The position numbers were made by a program, and so were the translations under genes. Below are positions 25,907 through 35,178 of a DNA stretch of 64,000 nt, piece after piece (within the stretch, counting starts at the first letter, position 1; every line of letters begins with the position of its first letter). Below the pieces are notes generated by a model that worked only from the letters and a program-made list of their open reading frames with translations, searched no databases and was not told the origin of the DNA. Source of the stretch: Arthrobacter sp. MYb23 (GTDB taxonomy: Bacteria; Actinomycetota; Actinomycetes; Actinomycetales; Micrococcaceae); assembly GCF_002979775.1 (NCBI RefSeq), contig NZ_PCPR01000001.1:310001-374000 (forward strand), given 5' to 3'.

Positions 25907-27406
25907 TTGGACCTACGCGATTACCTGCGCATTCTGCGCCGTAATTGGATACTGATCACGGCGATCACAGTTGGCGGTGTCCTTGCAGGAGGCCTAACCT
26001 CCGTCCTCGTGAAGCAGAGCTACACGGCTGAGACGCAATTGTTCGTAGCTATCCAGAGTTCCGGCTCTGTCCAGGAACTGCAGCAAGGCAATACATTCAC
26101 CCAGGCACGGGTGCAATCGTATGTGAAGACTGTTGACACCCCTGTGGTGCTTCAACCTGTAATTGATAGCCTCGGTCTTCCTATTGCAGCTGAGGATCTG
26201 GCCCCGAAGGTCACGGCAAGCACAGATGCCAACACAGTGCTCATCAACATAGCCGTGACCGATGACTCACCGGCTCAGTCTGCGGCTATTGCTCAAGCTG
26301 TGGCTGACAGCCTCATCAAGGCCGTCGATTCACTGGAAAAGCCCAAGACCGGCGGCTCATCTCCTGTAAGCCTCTCAGTCATCAAACCGGCCAAAGCACC
26401 CGCCAGCCCCTCAGCGCCGAACACAAAGCTCAATCTACTGCTGGGCCTGATTGTGGGACTTGCTGTAGGCGTCTCCGCCGCTGTCCTACGCACTACCCTG
26501 GACAGCCGCATTAGAGGCGAAGAAGACCTCCGGCGAGTTACGGATGCCCCTCTGCTGGGTGCCATCACCTTTGACCCTGATGCGAGCGACAAACCGCTGC
26601 TGACACAGACTCCAGCACAAAGCCCGCGAGCGGAATCGTTTAGGCAGCTCCGTACGAATCTTCAGTTTGCAAACGTCTCAGGCCAGGCCAGGACGGTACT
26701 CATGACGTCCTCGCTGCCCGGTGAAGGTAAGAGCACAACCGCAACAAACTTGGCGCTTGCCCTCGCGCAAGCTGGCCAAACGGTTTGTCTTATTGACGCC
26801 GACCTCCGGCGGCCCATGGTGAACGAGTACCTCGGGCTGGACCGAGGAGCGGGACTCACTACGGCGCTAGTCGGTGTTGCAGATGTTGATGACTTGTTGC
26901 AGCCGTGGGGCGAGGATAATCTCTACGTCCTGACCTCGGGCCAAATTCCCCCAAACCCCAGCGAGCTCTTGGCTTCCGGTGAAATGAAGCACCTTATTTC
27001 GCGGCTGGAACAGGTCTTCGACTCAGTGATTATTGATGCCCCTCCCCTGCTTCCGGTGACGGATGCCGCGGTCCTATCACAGCATGTCGGCGGTGTGGTG
27101 GTCGTAGTTGGTTCACAGAAGCTCCGGCACCACGACTTGGAAAAGTCGATGTCTTCACTGAAGCTGGTAGGCGCCTCCGTTCTTGGAATTGTCTTGAATA
27201 GGCTGCCCTCCAAGGGCCCAGATGCCTATGCCTACAGTTACTACAGCCACGACGAAAAAGCTCAACTTATGGAGTCCGACGTACGGCCTCGTTCCGGGTC
27301 TCGCGCAAAGGTTCGTTCGAGTACCGTTGCCTCTTCTGCGACTTCTAGTGAGCATATTGATTCCGACAGCACCCGCCCCGCCAGTGTTTTCCCTTTGAAG
27401 AGCTAA
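25907..27406 (+). CDS. Tyrosine-protein kinase/polysaccharide chain-length regulator (Wzz-BY-kinase fusion)
   Basis: 499 residues from TTG 25907, with GGGGGA 5 nt upstream. Residues 1-60 and 165-200 form the two membrane helices of a Wzz domain (LRDYLRILRRNWILITAITVGGVLAGGL and LLLGLIVGLAVGVSAAVLRTTLDSRI). The kinase domain has Walker A SLPGEGKSTTATNLALALAQAG, Walker A' CLIDADLRRP and Walker B VIIDAPPLLPVTDA. The tail carries a tyrosine cluster (AYAYSYYSHDE), the usual autophosphorylation target. It controls chain length and export of the polysaccharide made by the following genes. The 243 bp before it hold the likely operon promoter: TATACC at about 25755 in an AT-richer patch. The first 45 codons of the longer frame look like leader. 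Confidence 0.9.
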   Translation: MDLRDYLRILRRNWILITAITVGGVLAGGLTSVLVKQSYTAETQLFVAIQSSGSVQELQQGNTFTQARVQSYVKTVDTPVVLQPVIDSLGLPIAAEDLAPKVTASTDANTVLINIAVTDDSPAQSAAIAQAVADSLIKAVDSLEKPKTGGSSPVSLSVIKPAKAPASPSAPNTKLNLLLGLIVGLAVGVSAAVLRTTLDSRIRGEEDLRRVTDAPLLGAITFDPDASDKPLLTQTPAQSPRAESFRQLRTNLQFANVSGQARTVLMTSSLPGEGKSTTATNLALALAQAGQTVCLIDADLRRPMVNEYLGLDRGAGLTTALVGVADVDDLLQPWGEDNLYVLTSGQIPPNPSELLASGEMKHLISRLEQVFDSVIIDAPPLLPVTDAAVLSQHVGGVVVVVGSQKLRHHDLEKSMSSLKLVGASVLGIVLNRLPSKGPDAYAYSYYSHDEKAQLMESDVRPRSGSRAKVRSSTVASSATSSEHIDSDSTRPASVFPLKS

Positions 27407-27534
27407 CCGACGTTACGTAGCATCGACCCGCTTCTGCTTCCCGGTCTCAAATCAAGAACCAGGGGTGCGGTCAATGCCGCCTGCCGAAGTTGTCACCATT
27501 GGTGTCAACTCCCTTGATCCCTTTGGAGACGTAA

Positions 27535-28650
27535 ATGCCAGCCGACGAAAAGGCAAGCGACCAGGCTTTCGATTTCGTGGTCATTGGCCATGCCATCGAC
27601 TCGAACGCCCTCGGCAGGGCGATCTCCATGGCGATGGTGGCCGAAGCTATTGGTCCTACTCGCCTGTTCGCTTTCGGTGACAACCCAATGTGGAAGGGCG
27701 CTAGCCAATTTCAGATTGCTGCCGAAAGGCTGGGCAAACACTGGAAGAATGACTTGGCCACGCTCAGCAAGAGGTCCAACCGTCGTACGGTCTTCTGGTT
27801 GGCAAAGGGTATCTCGCCCCTTGACCGTCTTGCCACCTACATCAGTCACGCTATACCTGATGCGCTCATAATTCTGGACCTAGATGATGACGATGCTGGG
27901 TTAGCGGACGCGTTCATCAAGCAGAGCCTCACTAACAGGCTCAAATTGAATCCTCTTCGCCGAGGAAGTGCTCGAAGGATACGGCAAGCCCAAGCCCGCA
28001 TCGCCCGTGTTGCCCACGGCTTTACGTTTTCAAGTAATTCCTTAGCGAGTGTGTATCCGAAATCGTTCCAGCCCCAGGCACGGGTTCCCCATGTTCGTGA
28101 GGATATTGGAAGCATCCCGAGAGTACCCGCTTCAACCCCGAAAGTGACATTCGGTTCATTGGGAACGCTTCGTCCTCACAAGGGCAGCGGGCTCCTCTTG
28201 GAGCTAATGAGGCAGAACAGAGACCTGACCCTGGTGACGTTCGCCAACTGTGGACTTGGAAAGCCGGAGGCCACGGACGAAAACTGGATCGAACTTCCGC
28301 CAAACATGCCTTTGCACGAGGCGTACTCTCAGGTCGACGTGTCGTTGATCCCGATAACCGATGATGGACCGGGAGCTCAGTTCCAGCTCCCCGCCAAGCT
28401 GGTTGATTCCATGAGGTCGGGCGTTCCGGTGTTGGCATCACCCACGCCGGCTATCGATGAGATTGCTTCGGAAGCGTACACCCCCCTCCAGACTTCGCTC
28501 AGTCCGTTGGCTGTTGCTGAACAAATCAGAAGCTTGGCGAAAGGGCGTTCTGGTCAGTTGGCCAGGCAACGCTTCGAAGCGTTACTTACGCCGACAGCGG
28601 CTGCAGGCCAGTTGTCGGTCCTGCTGTCGTCGCTCGATTCGAAGCAGTGA
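27535..28650 (+). CDS. Glycosyltransferase, GT4-like
   Basis: 371 residues. The N-terminal half has a loose Rossmann pattern (FDFVVIGHAIDSNALGRAISMAMVAEAIG, LFAFGDNPMW, DALIILDLDDDDAG). The C-terminal half is better: VTFGSLGTLRPHKGSGLLLELMRQ, then LPPNMPLHEAYSQVDVSLIPITDDGPGAQFQLPAKLVDSMRSGVPVLASPTPAIDEI, the nucleotide-sugar binding end of GT-B enzymes. The usual Glu pair is not obvious. It should add a sugar to the lipid-linked repeat unit at the cytoplasmic face. It lies between the kinase and the flippase; the donor and linkage cannot be told. Confidence 0.75.
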   Translation: MPADEKASDQAFDFVVIGHAIDSNALGRAISMAMVAEAIGPTRLFAFGDNPMWKGASQFQIAAERLGKHWKNDLATLSKRSNRRTVFWLAKGISPLDRLATYISHAIPDALIILDLDDDDAGLADAFIKQSLTNRLKLNPLRRGSARRIRQAQARIARVAHGFTFSSNSLASVYPKSFQPQARVPHVREDIGSIPRVPASTPKVTFGSLGTLRPHKGSGLLLELMRQNRDLTLVTFANCGLGKPEATDENWIELPPNMPLHEAYSQVDVSLIPITDDGPGAQFQLPAKLVDSMRSGVPVLASPTPAIDEIASEAYTPLQTSLSPLAVAEQIRSLAKGRSGQLARQRFEALLTPTAAAGQLSVLLSSLDSKQ

Positions 28651-28657
28651 CAAGATC

Positions 28658-29848
28658 ATGAAGCGGTTAAAGCGCGCCGCGCGGGCTCTCTTCCATCAGT
28701 CCTTGTTGGCACAGGGACTGACCGCCGTAACTGCCTTGGTGACAGTCTCCCTCTTGGCACAAGGGATGCCAACGACCGATTACGCACACTACGCAGTTGT
28801 TACTGCGCTTTGGGCGATAGGTAATGCTGTTGTTGGAACAGGGACGGGGACTCGCATTGCCAAGATGTCCGCCGATGGGCACAGGAGGATCCGATTCCAG
28901 CAGTCCGAACTCTGGGTGGCCGTTGCTGCTGCTGCCGGAGTAGGGCTCTACGTTGGTGCAGTACGCGAGTACAACATCGATGCCCTGATTACCGGCCTGT
29001 GCATGCTGAGCTTCGTATTCGCTGAATCTAGTACATCCTTCGAACTCGGCGCCGGCCGCTTCAACCGCTACCTCATCATCCTTGCGACAAGAGCACTAAC
29101 CCCTCTGCTGTTTCTCGGAACACTGTTCGTTCTTGACTCCGTTACTTTCACCACTGCGATATGCAGTACTTTCGCCGCGAATCTGATCTCTCTATCGCTG
29201 TGGCCAGGTCGTTGGAGTGCCGCCCTAGAACGGGCCAAGGGCATTTCTAGCCACTCTGTGGGTGCCATGAACATGGCTTTGTGGATTATTGCCAGCGCTG
29301 ACCGGCTGATCTTGGAGGGCATTGTCCAACCGTTGGAGCTCGCTACGTACGCGATGGCCTACGGTCTTGTAGATCGCGTCTTCCGGTCGCTATCCAACGC
29401 TTACATCGCTCGAAATCTCCGCCGGTCCTTTCAAGGAACGTCTTCAAAATCAGGTGCTCTGTACATAGGCGGCATGGCACTCATAGCTGTTCTGCTGGTT
29501 CCAGGAGTTCACTGGGGAACCAACATTCTCTCAGGTGGCCGATACGTGGCGGGCTATGACGTTGCTATCGGCGTCGTGGCCGCAGGACTCTTCATGGTCT
29601 GGAGTGCCCCACGTTATGTGGCACTGATGGCTTCAGGATCATACCGCTCGAGCATGGGAATGCTTGGGCTGCTGGCCGGTTTGAATATTGGCGGCAACTT
29701 CATTGTCGGTCCCTATTTTGGGATTGTCGGCGCCGCATTCGTGTCTGCGGCTACATACTTGCTCTGGCTCATTTGGCTCTTGGGCCGTTCGATGCATCAA
29801 AAGAGCACTGTTCTCATGATCGGACGACATGTTCGAGTCGCAGCGTAA
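28658..29848 (+). CDS. Polysaccharide flippase-like membrane protein (Wzx type)
   Basis: 396 residues from ATG 28658, 7 nt after the previous stop. About 11-12 hydrophobic helices spread across the protein, with the layout of the MATE/PST flippase group: FHQSLLAQGLTAVTALVTVSLLAQGMPTTDYAHYAVVTALWAIG at the start, YAMAYGLVDRVFRSL in the middle, and GLLAGLNIGGNFIVGPYFGIVGAAFVSAATYLLWLIWLLG at the end. It would move the lipid-linked repeat unit across the membrane. The 67 codons upstream in this frame overlap the glycosyltransferase and are not used. It overlaps the next gene by 20 nt. Confidence 0.82.
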   Translation: MKRLKRAARALFHQSLLAQGLTAVTALVTVSLLAQGMPTTDYAHYAVVTALWAIGNAVVGTGTGTRIAKMSADGHRRIRFQQSELWVAVAAAAGVGLYVGAVREYNIDALITGLCMLSFVFAESSTSFELGAGRFNRYLIILATRALTPLLFLGTLFVLDSVTFTTAICSTFAANLISLSLWPGRWSAALERAKGISSHSVGAMNMALWIIASADRLILEGIVQPLELATYAMAYGLVDRVFRSLSNAYIARNLRRSFQGTSSKSGALYIGGMALIAVLLVPGVHWGTNILSGGRYVAGYDVAIGVVAAGLFMVWSAPRYVALMASGSYRSSMGMLGLLAGLNIGGNFIVGPYFGIVGAAFVSAATYLLWLIWLLGRSMHQKSTVLMIGRHVRVAA

Positions 29849-30998
29849 ACCATCACAGCCCAACCAGAGGATGTCATCCTTGCAGAACTCAACCCCTTCA
29901 GTCCTGGCCTTCCCCATGCACGGTCAACAGAAACTGCTAAGTGAGGGTTATCGAACACGCGATGGCCACATGATCGAGTGGCTTGGAAAGCTCAACTCAT
30001 CGACTGGCCCCGTTGCCGTGCTCTCACGTCCAGAACCGCAGCTGCTGCGGCCGCTCACTCGCAAGATCCTGCGAATGCCTCCCGCGGCTAACACTGTTGC
30101 CTTTGATTCGTATTCTTGGGCAATTCCCAAGTTCAAGGACAGGCGCGCGTGGTGGTTGCAGTCGAAGAATGATTACACCCTGCCAAACGCTGGTGTAAAT
30201 ACTCCTGCGGTCGTCTGGAATCCACTGGTCGCCCTGTCAAACATCTGGAATGAGCTTCAAAGTGGGAAGCGAAAGATATCCGTCGACCTCTTGGACGACT
30301 GGTCAATTCACTATGCCTTCGAAACCATTTGGCCGGAGCTCGAAGTAGCGTATAGGCGTATCTTCGATCGAGCTGACTCTGTTACGGCGAATGCTGAGGG
30401 CACCCTGGCACTGGCCCACCGATTCGGGCGACACGATGCCACGTTGTTGACGAACGGCTGCGACCCAGACCGCTTTGACCCGGCATCCACCGCATCGGGA
30501 CCCATCACCGTCGGTTACGTCGGGAAGATTGGGAAACGGGTCAACCTCGAACTGGTTCGCGAGGCAGCTGAAAAGTTGCCGGAAGTCACTTTCGTGTTTG
30601 CAGGGCCAATCTTGGACAGTGAATACAAGCCCGTCATGGAAAACCTTCCAAACCTCCAACTGTTGGGCGACGTCCATTACAAGGACGTACCTGCCCTCCT
30701 CCAGTCCTTCGATATTGGTTGGGTCCCACACAACGTGGGCGAGTTCGAAGTTGGCGGAGACGTTCTCAAGACTTACGAGTACAGAGCCGCTGGCCTACCT
30801 GTTTTGTCGACTCCCGTTGCGGGCGCTGGACAACGGGATTTGGGATCCGTATACGTTCGCCCAGCCGAAGAGCACGTCGCCTGGATTGAGACAAAGGTCG
30901 GGTCCCAGAAGAGGATTCCGCGCGAGCCGGGGAACATCCCGGAGGTCCACACCTGGCGGCATAAGACCGAATTCGTCCTCAGTGAGCTCACCCGTTGA
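29829..30998 (+). CDS. Glycosyltransferase, GT4 family
   Basis: 389 residues from ATG 29829, or 375 from ATG 29871. N-terminal acceptor domain with ISVDLLDDWSIHYAFETIWPELEVAYRRIFDRADSVTANAEGTLAL and LLTNGCDPDRFDP. The donor domain has VGYVGKIGKRVNLELVREAAEKLPEVTFVFAGP, LLGDVHYKDVPALLQSFDIGWVPH and GGDVLKTYEYRAAGLPVLSTPVAG with the E-x7-E-like end typical of retaining GT4 enzymes. Likely a sugar transferase for the exopolysaccharide repeat unit. Similar to enzymes that act in teichuronic-acid or capsule clusters; donor unknown. Confidence 0.85.
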   Translation: MFESQRKPSQPNQRMSSLQNSTPSVLAFPMHGQQKLLSEGYRTRDGHMIEWLGKLNSSTGPVAVLSRPEPQLLRPLTRKILRMPPAANTVAFDSYSWAIPKFKDRRAWWLQSKNDYTLPNAGVNTPAVVWNPLVALSNIWNELQSGKRKISVDLLDDWSIHYAFETIWPELEVAYRRIFDRADSVTANAEGTLALAHRFGRHDATLLTNGCDPDRFDPASTASGPITVGYVGKIGKRVNLELVREAAEKLPEVTFVFAGPILDSEYKPVMENLPNLQLLGDVHYKDVPALLQSFDIGWVPHNVGEFEVGGDVLKTYEYRAAGLPVLSTPVAGAGQRDLGSVYVRPAEEHVAWIETKVGSQKRIPREPGNIPEVHTWRHKTEFVLSELTR

Positions 30999-31049
30999 CG
31001 CGTCATCAAATCAGCCGGAACTGAACAACATCCAAGAACGGAATCACCC

Positions 31050-32198
31050 ATGAAACGATCTGTAGCCATCATTGGAACCAGGGGTTACCCCAGCTACTAC
31101 GGCGGATTTGAGACCGCTGTCCGACGGCTCGCACCTTATCTCGCCGAGAGAGGCTGGGACGTAACTGTCTACGGTCGGAAGAATGCGACCAAGGTTAACG
31201 ACACCACGAGGGATCCTCGAGTTAAGTCAGTGGTCATGCCGGGCGTCGAATCTAAGTCACTAAGCACTCTCTCGTACGGACTGACTTCTTCCCTGCATGC
31301 TCTCGTCAAGAAACCTGATGTGGCACTGGTGATGAATACCGCAAACGGTTACTTCCTACCCATGCTCAAGATGAGAGGCATCCCGACCCTCGTTAATGTT
31401 GACGGCATTGAGTGGGAACGCGCCAAGTGGGGGCGTCTCGCAAAAGAGGCCTTCCATTTGGGGGCCGTCATGACCGCCAGGTTTGGCACGCGCATGGTCT
31501 ATGACGCGGATGCTATCGGCGACTACTGGCGCAAAGAATTCAAGGTGGATGGAGAGTTCATCCCTTACGGCGGTGATGTGCCGGAGGAATTGCCGCTGGA
31601 GGAGCCCTTTACTCACCGAGGATACATTCTCGCCGTGGCCAGATTTGTACCAGAGAACACTATTCCAGAATTCATGGACGCAGCTGAAACTCTCGCAGAG
31701 TCTTGGCCCGTGGTACTCGTTGGCTCGTCAGGCTATGGCGGTGAGCTCGACGAACGTGCTGCGGATCTCAGTGCCAAGTCGGCAAACTTTCACTGGCTCG
31801 GCCACGTTAGCAACGATCGAAAACTGCATTCCCTTTGGCAACATGCCGGAGCCTACTTCCACGGGCACAGTGTTGGCGGCACAAACCCTGCGCTAGTCCA
31901 AGCAATGGCATGCGGCTCACCTGTTGTAGCACGGGACACCGTCTACAACAGAGAGGTTCTGGGCAGCGGGGCAGAATTCGTCGAGGCGACTCCCGCATCA
32001 ATCGCTGCCGGACTCTCTGCAGTGATGAATGACTCCAAGATACAACAGGAACTCTCGGAATCAGCACAAAAGCGAGCTATTTCCGACTACTCGTGGGAAG
32101 GCGTGTGCGCATCTTACGAGGCCGCTCTTACCCGATTGGTTGAGGGCGCTGACAGTCCAGCAAAGTTCAACTTGCGGCGTTTCCAGCGTGCAAAGTGA
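31050..32198 (+). CDS. Rhamnosyltransferase-type glycosyltransferase (DUF1972/GT4)
   Basis: 382 residues. The start MKRSVAIIGTRGYPSYYGGFETAVRRLAPYLAERGWDVTVYGRK is the hallmark of the DUF1972 group, to which WchF-like beta-1,4-rhamnosyltransferases belong. Further motifs: PTLVNVDGIEWERAKW, GEFIPYGGDVPEE, and the donor part YILAVARFVPENTIPEFMDAAE, WLGHVSNDRKLHSLWQHAGAYFHGHSVGGTNPALVQAMACGSPVVARD with the E/Q region of the sugar-nucleotide site. Given the complete rml set in this window, dTDP-rhamnose is the likely donor. The 182 bp after it hold the leader of the priming transferase. Confidence 0.87.
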   Translation: MKRSVAIIGTRGYPSYYGGFETAVRRLAPYLAERGWDVTVYGRKNATKVNDTTRDPRVKSVVMPGVESKSLSTLSYGLTSSLHALVKKPDVALVMNTANGYFLPMLKMRGIPTLVNVDGIEWERAKWGRLAKEAFHLGAVMTARFGTRMVYDADAIGDYWRKEFKVDGEFIPYGGDVPEELPLEEPFTHRGYILAVARFVPENTIPEFMDAAETLAESWPVVLVGSSGYGGELDERAADLSAKSANFHWLGHVSNDRKLHSLWQHAGAYFHGHSVGGTNPALVQAMACGSPVVARDTVYNREVLGSGAEFVEATPASIAAGLSAVMNDSKIQQELSESAQKRAISDYSWEGVCASYEAALTRLVEGADSPAKFNLRRFQRAK

Positions 32199-32380
32199 CG
32201 TGGTCCTTTCTCGAGGAACTGACGCGCCTTGTCACAATTCTAAACTGGCGGCGTTAGATTGCCCCAAGGGCATGACCAGCCATCGACGGGTGCCGAAATA
32301 TTACGGCACCCCGAACCGCGCCTGTATCCTAGCAACGGGGGTCTCCCCGACCAAGATTATCTATGTCATGGGGTTTGTAA

Positions 32381-33817
32381 TTGGACACGGATTCTGATTG
32401 GCGACAGCGCACGTCCCGCATCCTTCGTGTTGTTGACGGCTTTGTCATTATCTGGGCCGTAGCCGGTGCTTACGTCATAAGATTCGGGCTTGAACCTAGT
32501 TTTGTGGTTTCGGGTCAGGAACTTAACTACGCCTGGCTCTCGGCCGTCCTGGCCGCCGCTTGGTGGTGCATGCTTGGCGCATGGAGCAGCCGCCAAAGCC
32601 GCATCCTGGGCGCAGGCCCGGACGAGTACAAGCGCGTGGCAGCTGCTTCGCTTTGGCTCTTTGGTTTGATAGCCATCTTCTCGTACGTGTTTCGGATTGA
32701 AACAGCGAGAGGCTATGTGGGCATCGCACTGCCCGTCGGACTTGCAGGACTCCTGTTAGCGCGCTGGCTGCTTCGACAGCACCTGAGCGTCGCTCGGCAA
32801 AAGGGCCGGAGCATGTCGCGTCTGCTATTGCTCGGAGGGCCGAGCGCTGTCGCCCATTTGGCGTCGTCTCTGCACAGTGCCAAGCATGCTGGATACCTTC
32901 CTATCGCTGCGTATACTCCGGGAAGCCTCTCCCAGCAAACGCTGGGAGAGGCTTCGAGCCTTCCAATCTTGGGTAATGGCACCGACACTGCGTCGGTGTT
33001 GGCAGCCATCGACGAATGCAAGGCTGATGCAGTGGCCGTCTCTGCCGGTGTGCAGCTAAATCCCCAAACGATCCGACAACTCGGTTGGGAGCTCGCTTCA
33101 CGAAATGTCGGTTTGATCATGGCGCCGGCCCTTACGGATATTGCTGGTCCAAGAATTCATACTCAGCAAGTTGCTGGACTCCCGCTAATCCACGTGACAA
33201 CGCCGACTCTAGAGGGCGGGCAACGTGTGGCGAAGCGACTCTTCGACATAGTCGTATCTGGACTGTTGATCCTCGTTGCTTCCCCGCTCATGGCGCTAAT
33301 TGCGCTCCTCGTCCGCTTGGACAGCAAAGGCCCAATACTCTTCAGGCAATCCCGTGTGGGTATCGAAGGCAGTCCGTTCCAGATGCTCAAGTTCCGTTCC
33401 ATGGTTGTTGATGCGGAGGCACGCCTTGCCGAACTCGAGCATCGCAACGAAGGCAAGGGACTTCTTTTCAAGCTGAAGGATGATCCCCGAATTACTAGGA
33501 TCGGCGGGTTCCTCCGTAAGTACAGCCTCGACGAGTTGCCACAACTCTTCAATATCTTGGGAGGCTCAATGAGCCTTGTCGGCCCGCGGCCACCACTCCC
33601 GCGAGAAGTTGAGGCTTATGAACAAGATGTTCGCCGCCGGTTGCTGGTTAAACCAGGTCTAACCGGACTCTGGCAAGTAAGCGGCCGTTCCAACCTCTCT
33701 TGGCAGGACTCAGTTCGTCTCGACCTTTATTACGTTGAAAACTGGTCCCTGGCTGGGGACCTTGTCATCATCCTTCGAACCGCTCGCGCCGTGTTCCACA
33801 GCACCGGCGCGTACTAG
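32381..33817 (+). CDS. Priming sugar-phosphate transferase (polyprenyl glycosylphosphotransferase)
   Basis: 478 residues from TTG 32381, with GGGG 7 nt upstream. The first half has four membrane helices (VVDGFVIIWAVAGAYVIRFGL, LNYAWLSAVLAAAWWCMLGAW, SLWLFGLIAIFSYVF, VGIALPVGLAGLLLARWLL) and a CoA-binding-like Rossmann part (RLLLLGGPSAVAHLASSL). The C-terminal catalytic domain has KRLFDIVVSGLLILVASPLMALIALLVRLDSKGPILFRQSRVG, MLKFRSMVVDAE, RKYSLDELPQLFNILGGSMSLVGPRPPLPREV and LLVKPGLTGLWQVSGRSNLSWQDSVRLDLYYVENWS. It transfers the first sugar-1-phosphate, glucose or galactose, onto undecaprenyl phosphate. Confidence 0.94.
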   Translation: MDTDSDWRQRTSRILRVVDGFVIIWAVAGAYVIRFGLEPSFVVSGQELNYAWLSAVLAAAWWCMLGAWSSRQSRILGAGPDEYKRVAAASLWLFGLIAIFSYVFRIETARGYVGIALPVGLAGLLLARWLLRQHLSVARQKGRSMSRLLLLGGPSAVAHLASSLHSAKHAGYLPIAAYTPGSLSQQTLGEASSLPILGNGTDTASVLAAIDECKADAVAVSAGVQLNPQTIRQLGWELASRNVGLIMAPALTDIAGPRIHTQQVAGLPLIHVTTPTLEGGQRVAKRLFDIVVSGLLILVASPLMALIALLVRLDSKGPILFRQSRVGIEGSPFQMLKFRSMVVDAEARLAELEHRNEGKGLLFKLKDDPRITRIGGFLRKYSLDELPQLFNILGGSMSLVGPRPPLPREVEAYEQDVRRRLLVKPGLTGLWQVSGRSNLSWQDSVRLDLYYVENWSLAGDLVIILRTARAVFHSTGAY

Positions 33818-33861
33818 GCCCCACCTCCCACGCAGATTGCTGCGAAAGGAATCGACTCACA

Positions 33862-35175
33862 ATGCGTATTTCAGTAATTGGCTGCGGCTACCTTGGTGCA
33901 GTTCATGCCGCATGCATGGCAAAATTGGGCCACCACGTCGTCGGCATCGATGTGGATGAGCGCAAAATCGCTGAGCTCTCCGCGGCAACTGCCCCTTTTT
34001 ATGAGCCTGGACTTGAAGACCTTCTTAAGGAGGTCCAAGAAACAGGCCGTCTCTCCTTTACGTCAGACATGGCATCAGCTGCTGGGAGCGACGTTCACTT
34101 CATCTGCGTCGGCACACCCCAAAAGAAGGGGGAAAACGCCGCTGACATGAGCTTCGTGGACGCCGCTCTTAGGTCTCTTCTGCCGCATCTTTCCGCAGGG
34201 GACGTAGTTGTTGGGAAATCAACTGTTCCAGTTGGTACAGCCTCTCGTCTCGCTGGAGTGATCACTGAAGTTCAACCAGATGCGCACCTCGTTTGGAACC
34301 CTGAGTTCCTGCGTGAAGGCCATGCGGTATCCGACACGCTCAATCCAGATCGCTTTGTTTACGGTGTCGCCGATGGTTCTGAGGATCACCCGGCGGTCGC
34401 CATCCTGGATGAGGTTTACGACGCGCCCCTGTCTGCGGGGACTCCCCGGCTGGTTTCCGACCTCGCGACTGCAGAGCTCGTAAAAACAGCCGCCAATTCA
34501 TTCCTTGCAACAAAAATCTCGTTCATCAACGCCATGGCGGAGCTTTGCGAAGCCGCAGGAGCAGATGTCACTCAGCTGGCCGACGCTATCGGCATGGATG
34601 ACCGAATTGGACGCAAGTTCCTCCACGCCGGTATCGGATTCGGAGGAGGTTGCCTTCCTAAAGATATTCGTGCTTTCATGGCTCGCGCTGGAGAATTAGG
34701 CGCTGACCAGGCACTGACGTTCCTCCGCGAGGTTGATGCCATTAATATGCGTCGACGGACTCGAGTCGTTGAGCTGACTCGGGAGTTGTGTGGCGGCAGC
34801 TTGCTCGGAAAGAGAATTACCGTGTTGGGCGCTGCGTTCAAACCCGAAAGCGACGACGTCCGCGACTCGCCGGCCCTGAGCATCGCTGCACAGCTGCAGT
34901 TGCAAGGGGCAGTGGTGACGGTCAGCGACCCTAAGGCACTGGCTAACGCTGCCCGCCGATTCCCCGAACTACAGTATGTGGAAGACGCAGAGACAGCAGT
35001 CATGAACGCCGATGCTCTCCTTCTACTCACAGAGTGGCAGCAATACCGCGATATGGATCCGCATACGGTCAAACAGTATGTGGCGGAGCCTCGTATTCTC
35101 GACGGGAGAAATGTTCTTGATCCAGCGAAGTGGCGGGCCGCTGGTTGGCACTACCGTGGTCTTGGTCGGCCGTAG
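33862..35175 (+). CDS. ugd: UDP-glucose 6-dehydrogenase
   Basis: 437 residues. NAD fingerprint ISVIGCGYLGAVHAACMAKLGHHVVGIDVDERKI; FICVGTPQKKGENAADMSFVDAAL; KSTVPVGTA; WNPEFLREGHAV; ELVKTAANSFLATKISFINAMAELCE; and FGGGCLPKDIRAFM containing the catalytic Cys. It oxidises UDP-glucose to UDP-glucuronate in two steps. The exopolysaccharide therefore probably contains glucuronic acid or a derivative. The gene after it starts 3 nt downstream. UDP-glucose must come from a GalU encoded elsewhere, since the galU in this window is decayed. Confidence 0.96.
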   Translation: MRISVIGCGYLGAVHAACMAKLGHHVVGIDVDERKIAELSAATAPFYEPGLEDLLKEVQETGRLSFTSDMASAAGSDVHFICVGTPQKKGENAADMSFVDAALRSLLPHLSAGDVVVGKSTVPVGTASRLAGVITEVQPDAHLVWNPEFLREGHAVSDTLNPDRFVYGVADGSEDHPAVAILDEVYDAPLSAGTPRLVSDLATAELVKTAANSFLATKISFINAMAELCEAAGADVTQLADAIGMDDRIGRKFLHAGIGFGGGCLPKDIRAFMARAGELGADQALTFLREVDAINMRRRTRVVELTRELCGGSLLGKRITVLGAAFKPESDDVRDSPALSIAAQLQLQGAVVTVSDPKALANAARRFPELQYVEDAETAVMNADALLLLTEWQQYRDMDPHTVKQYVAEPRILDGRNVLDPAKWRAAGWHYRGLGRP

Positions 35176-35178
35176 TCG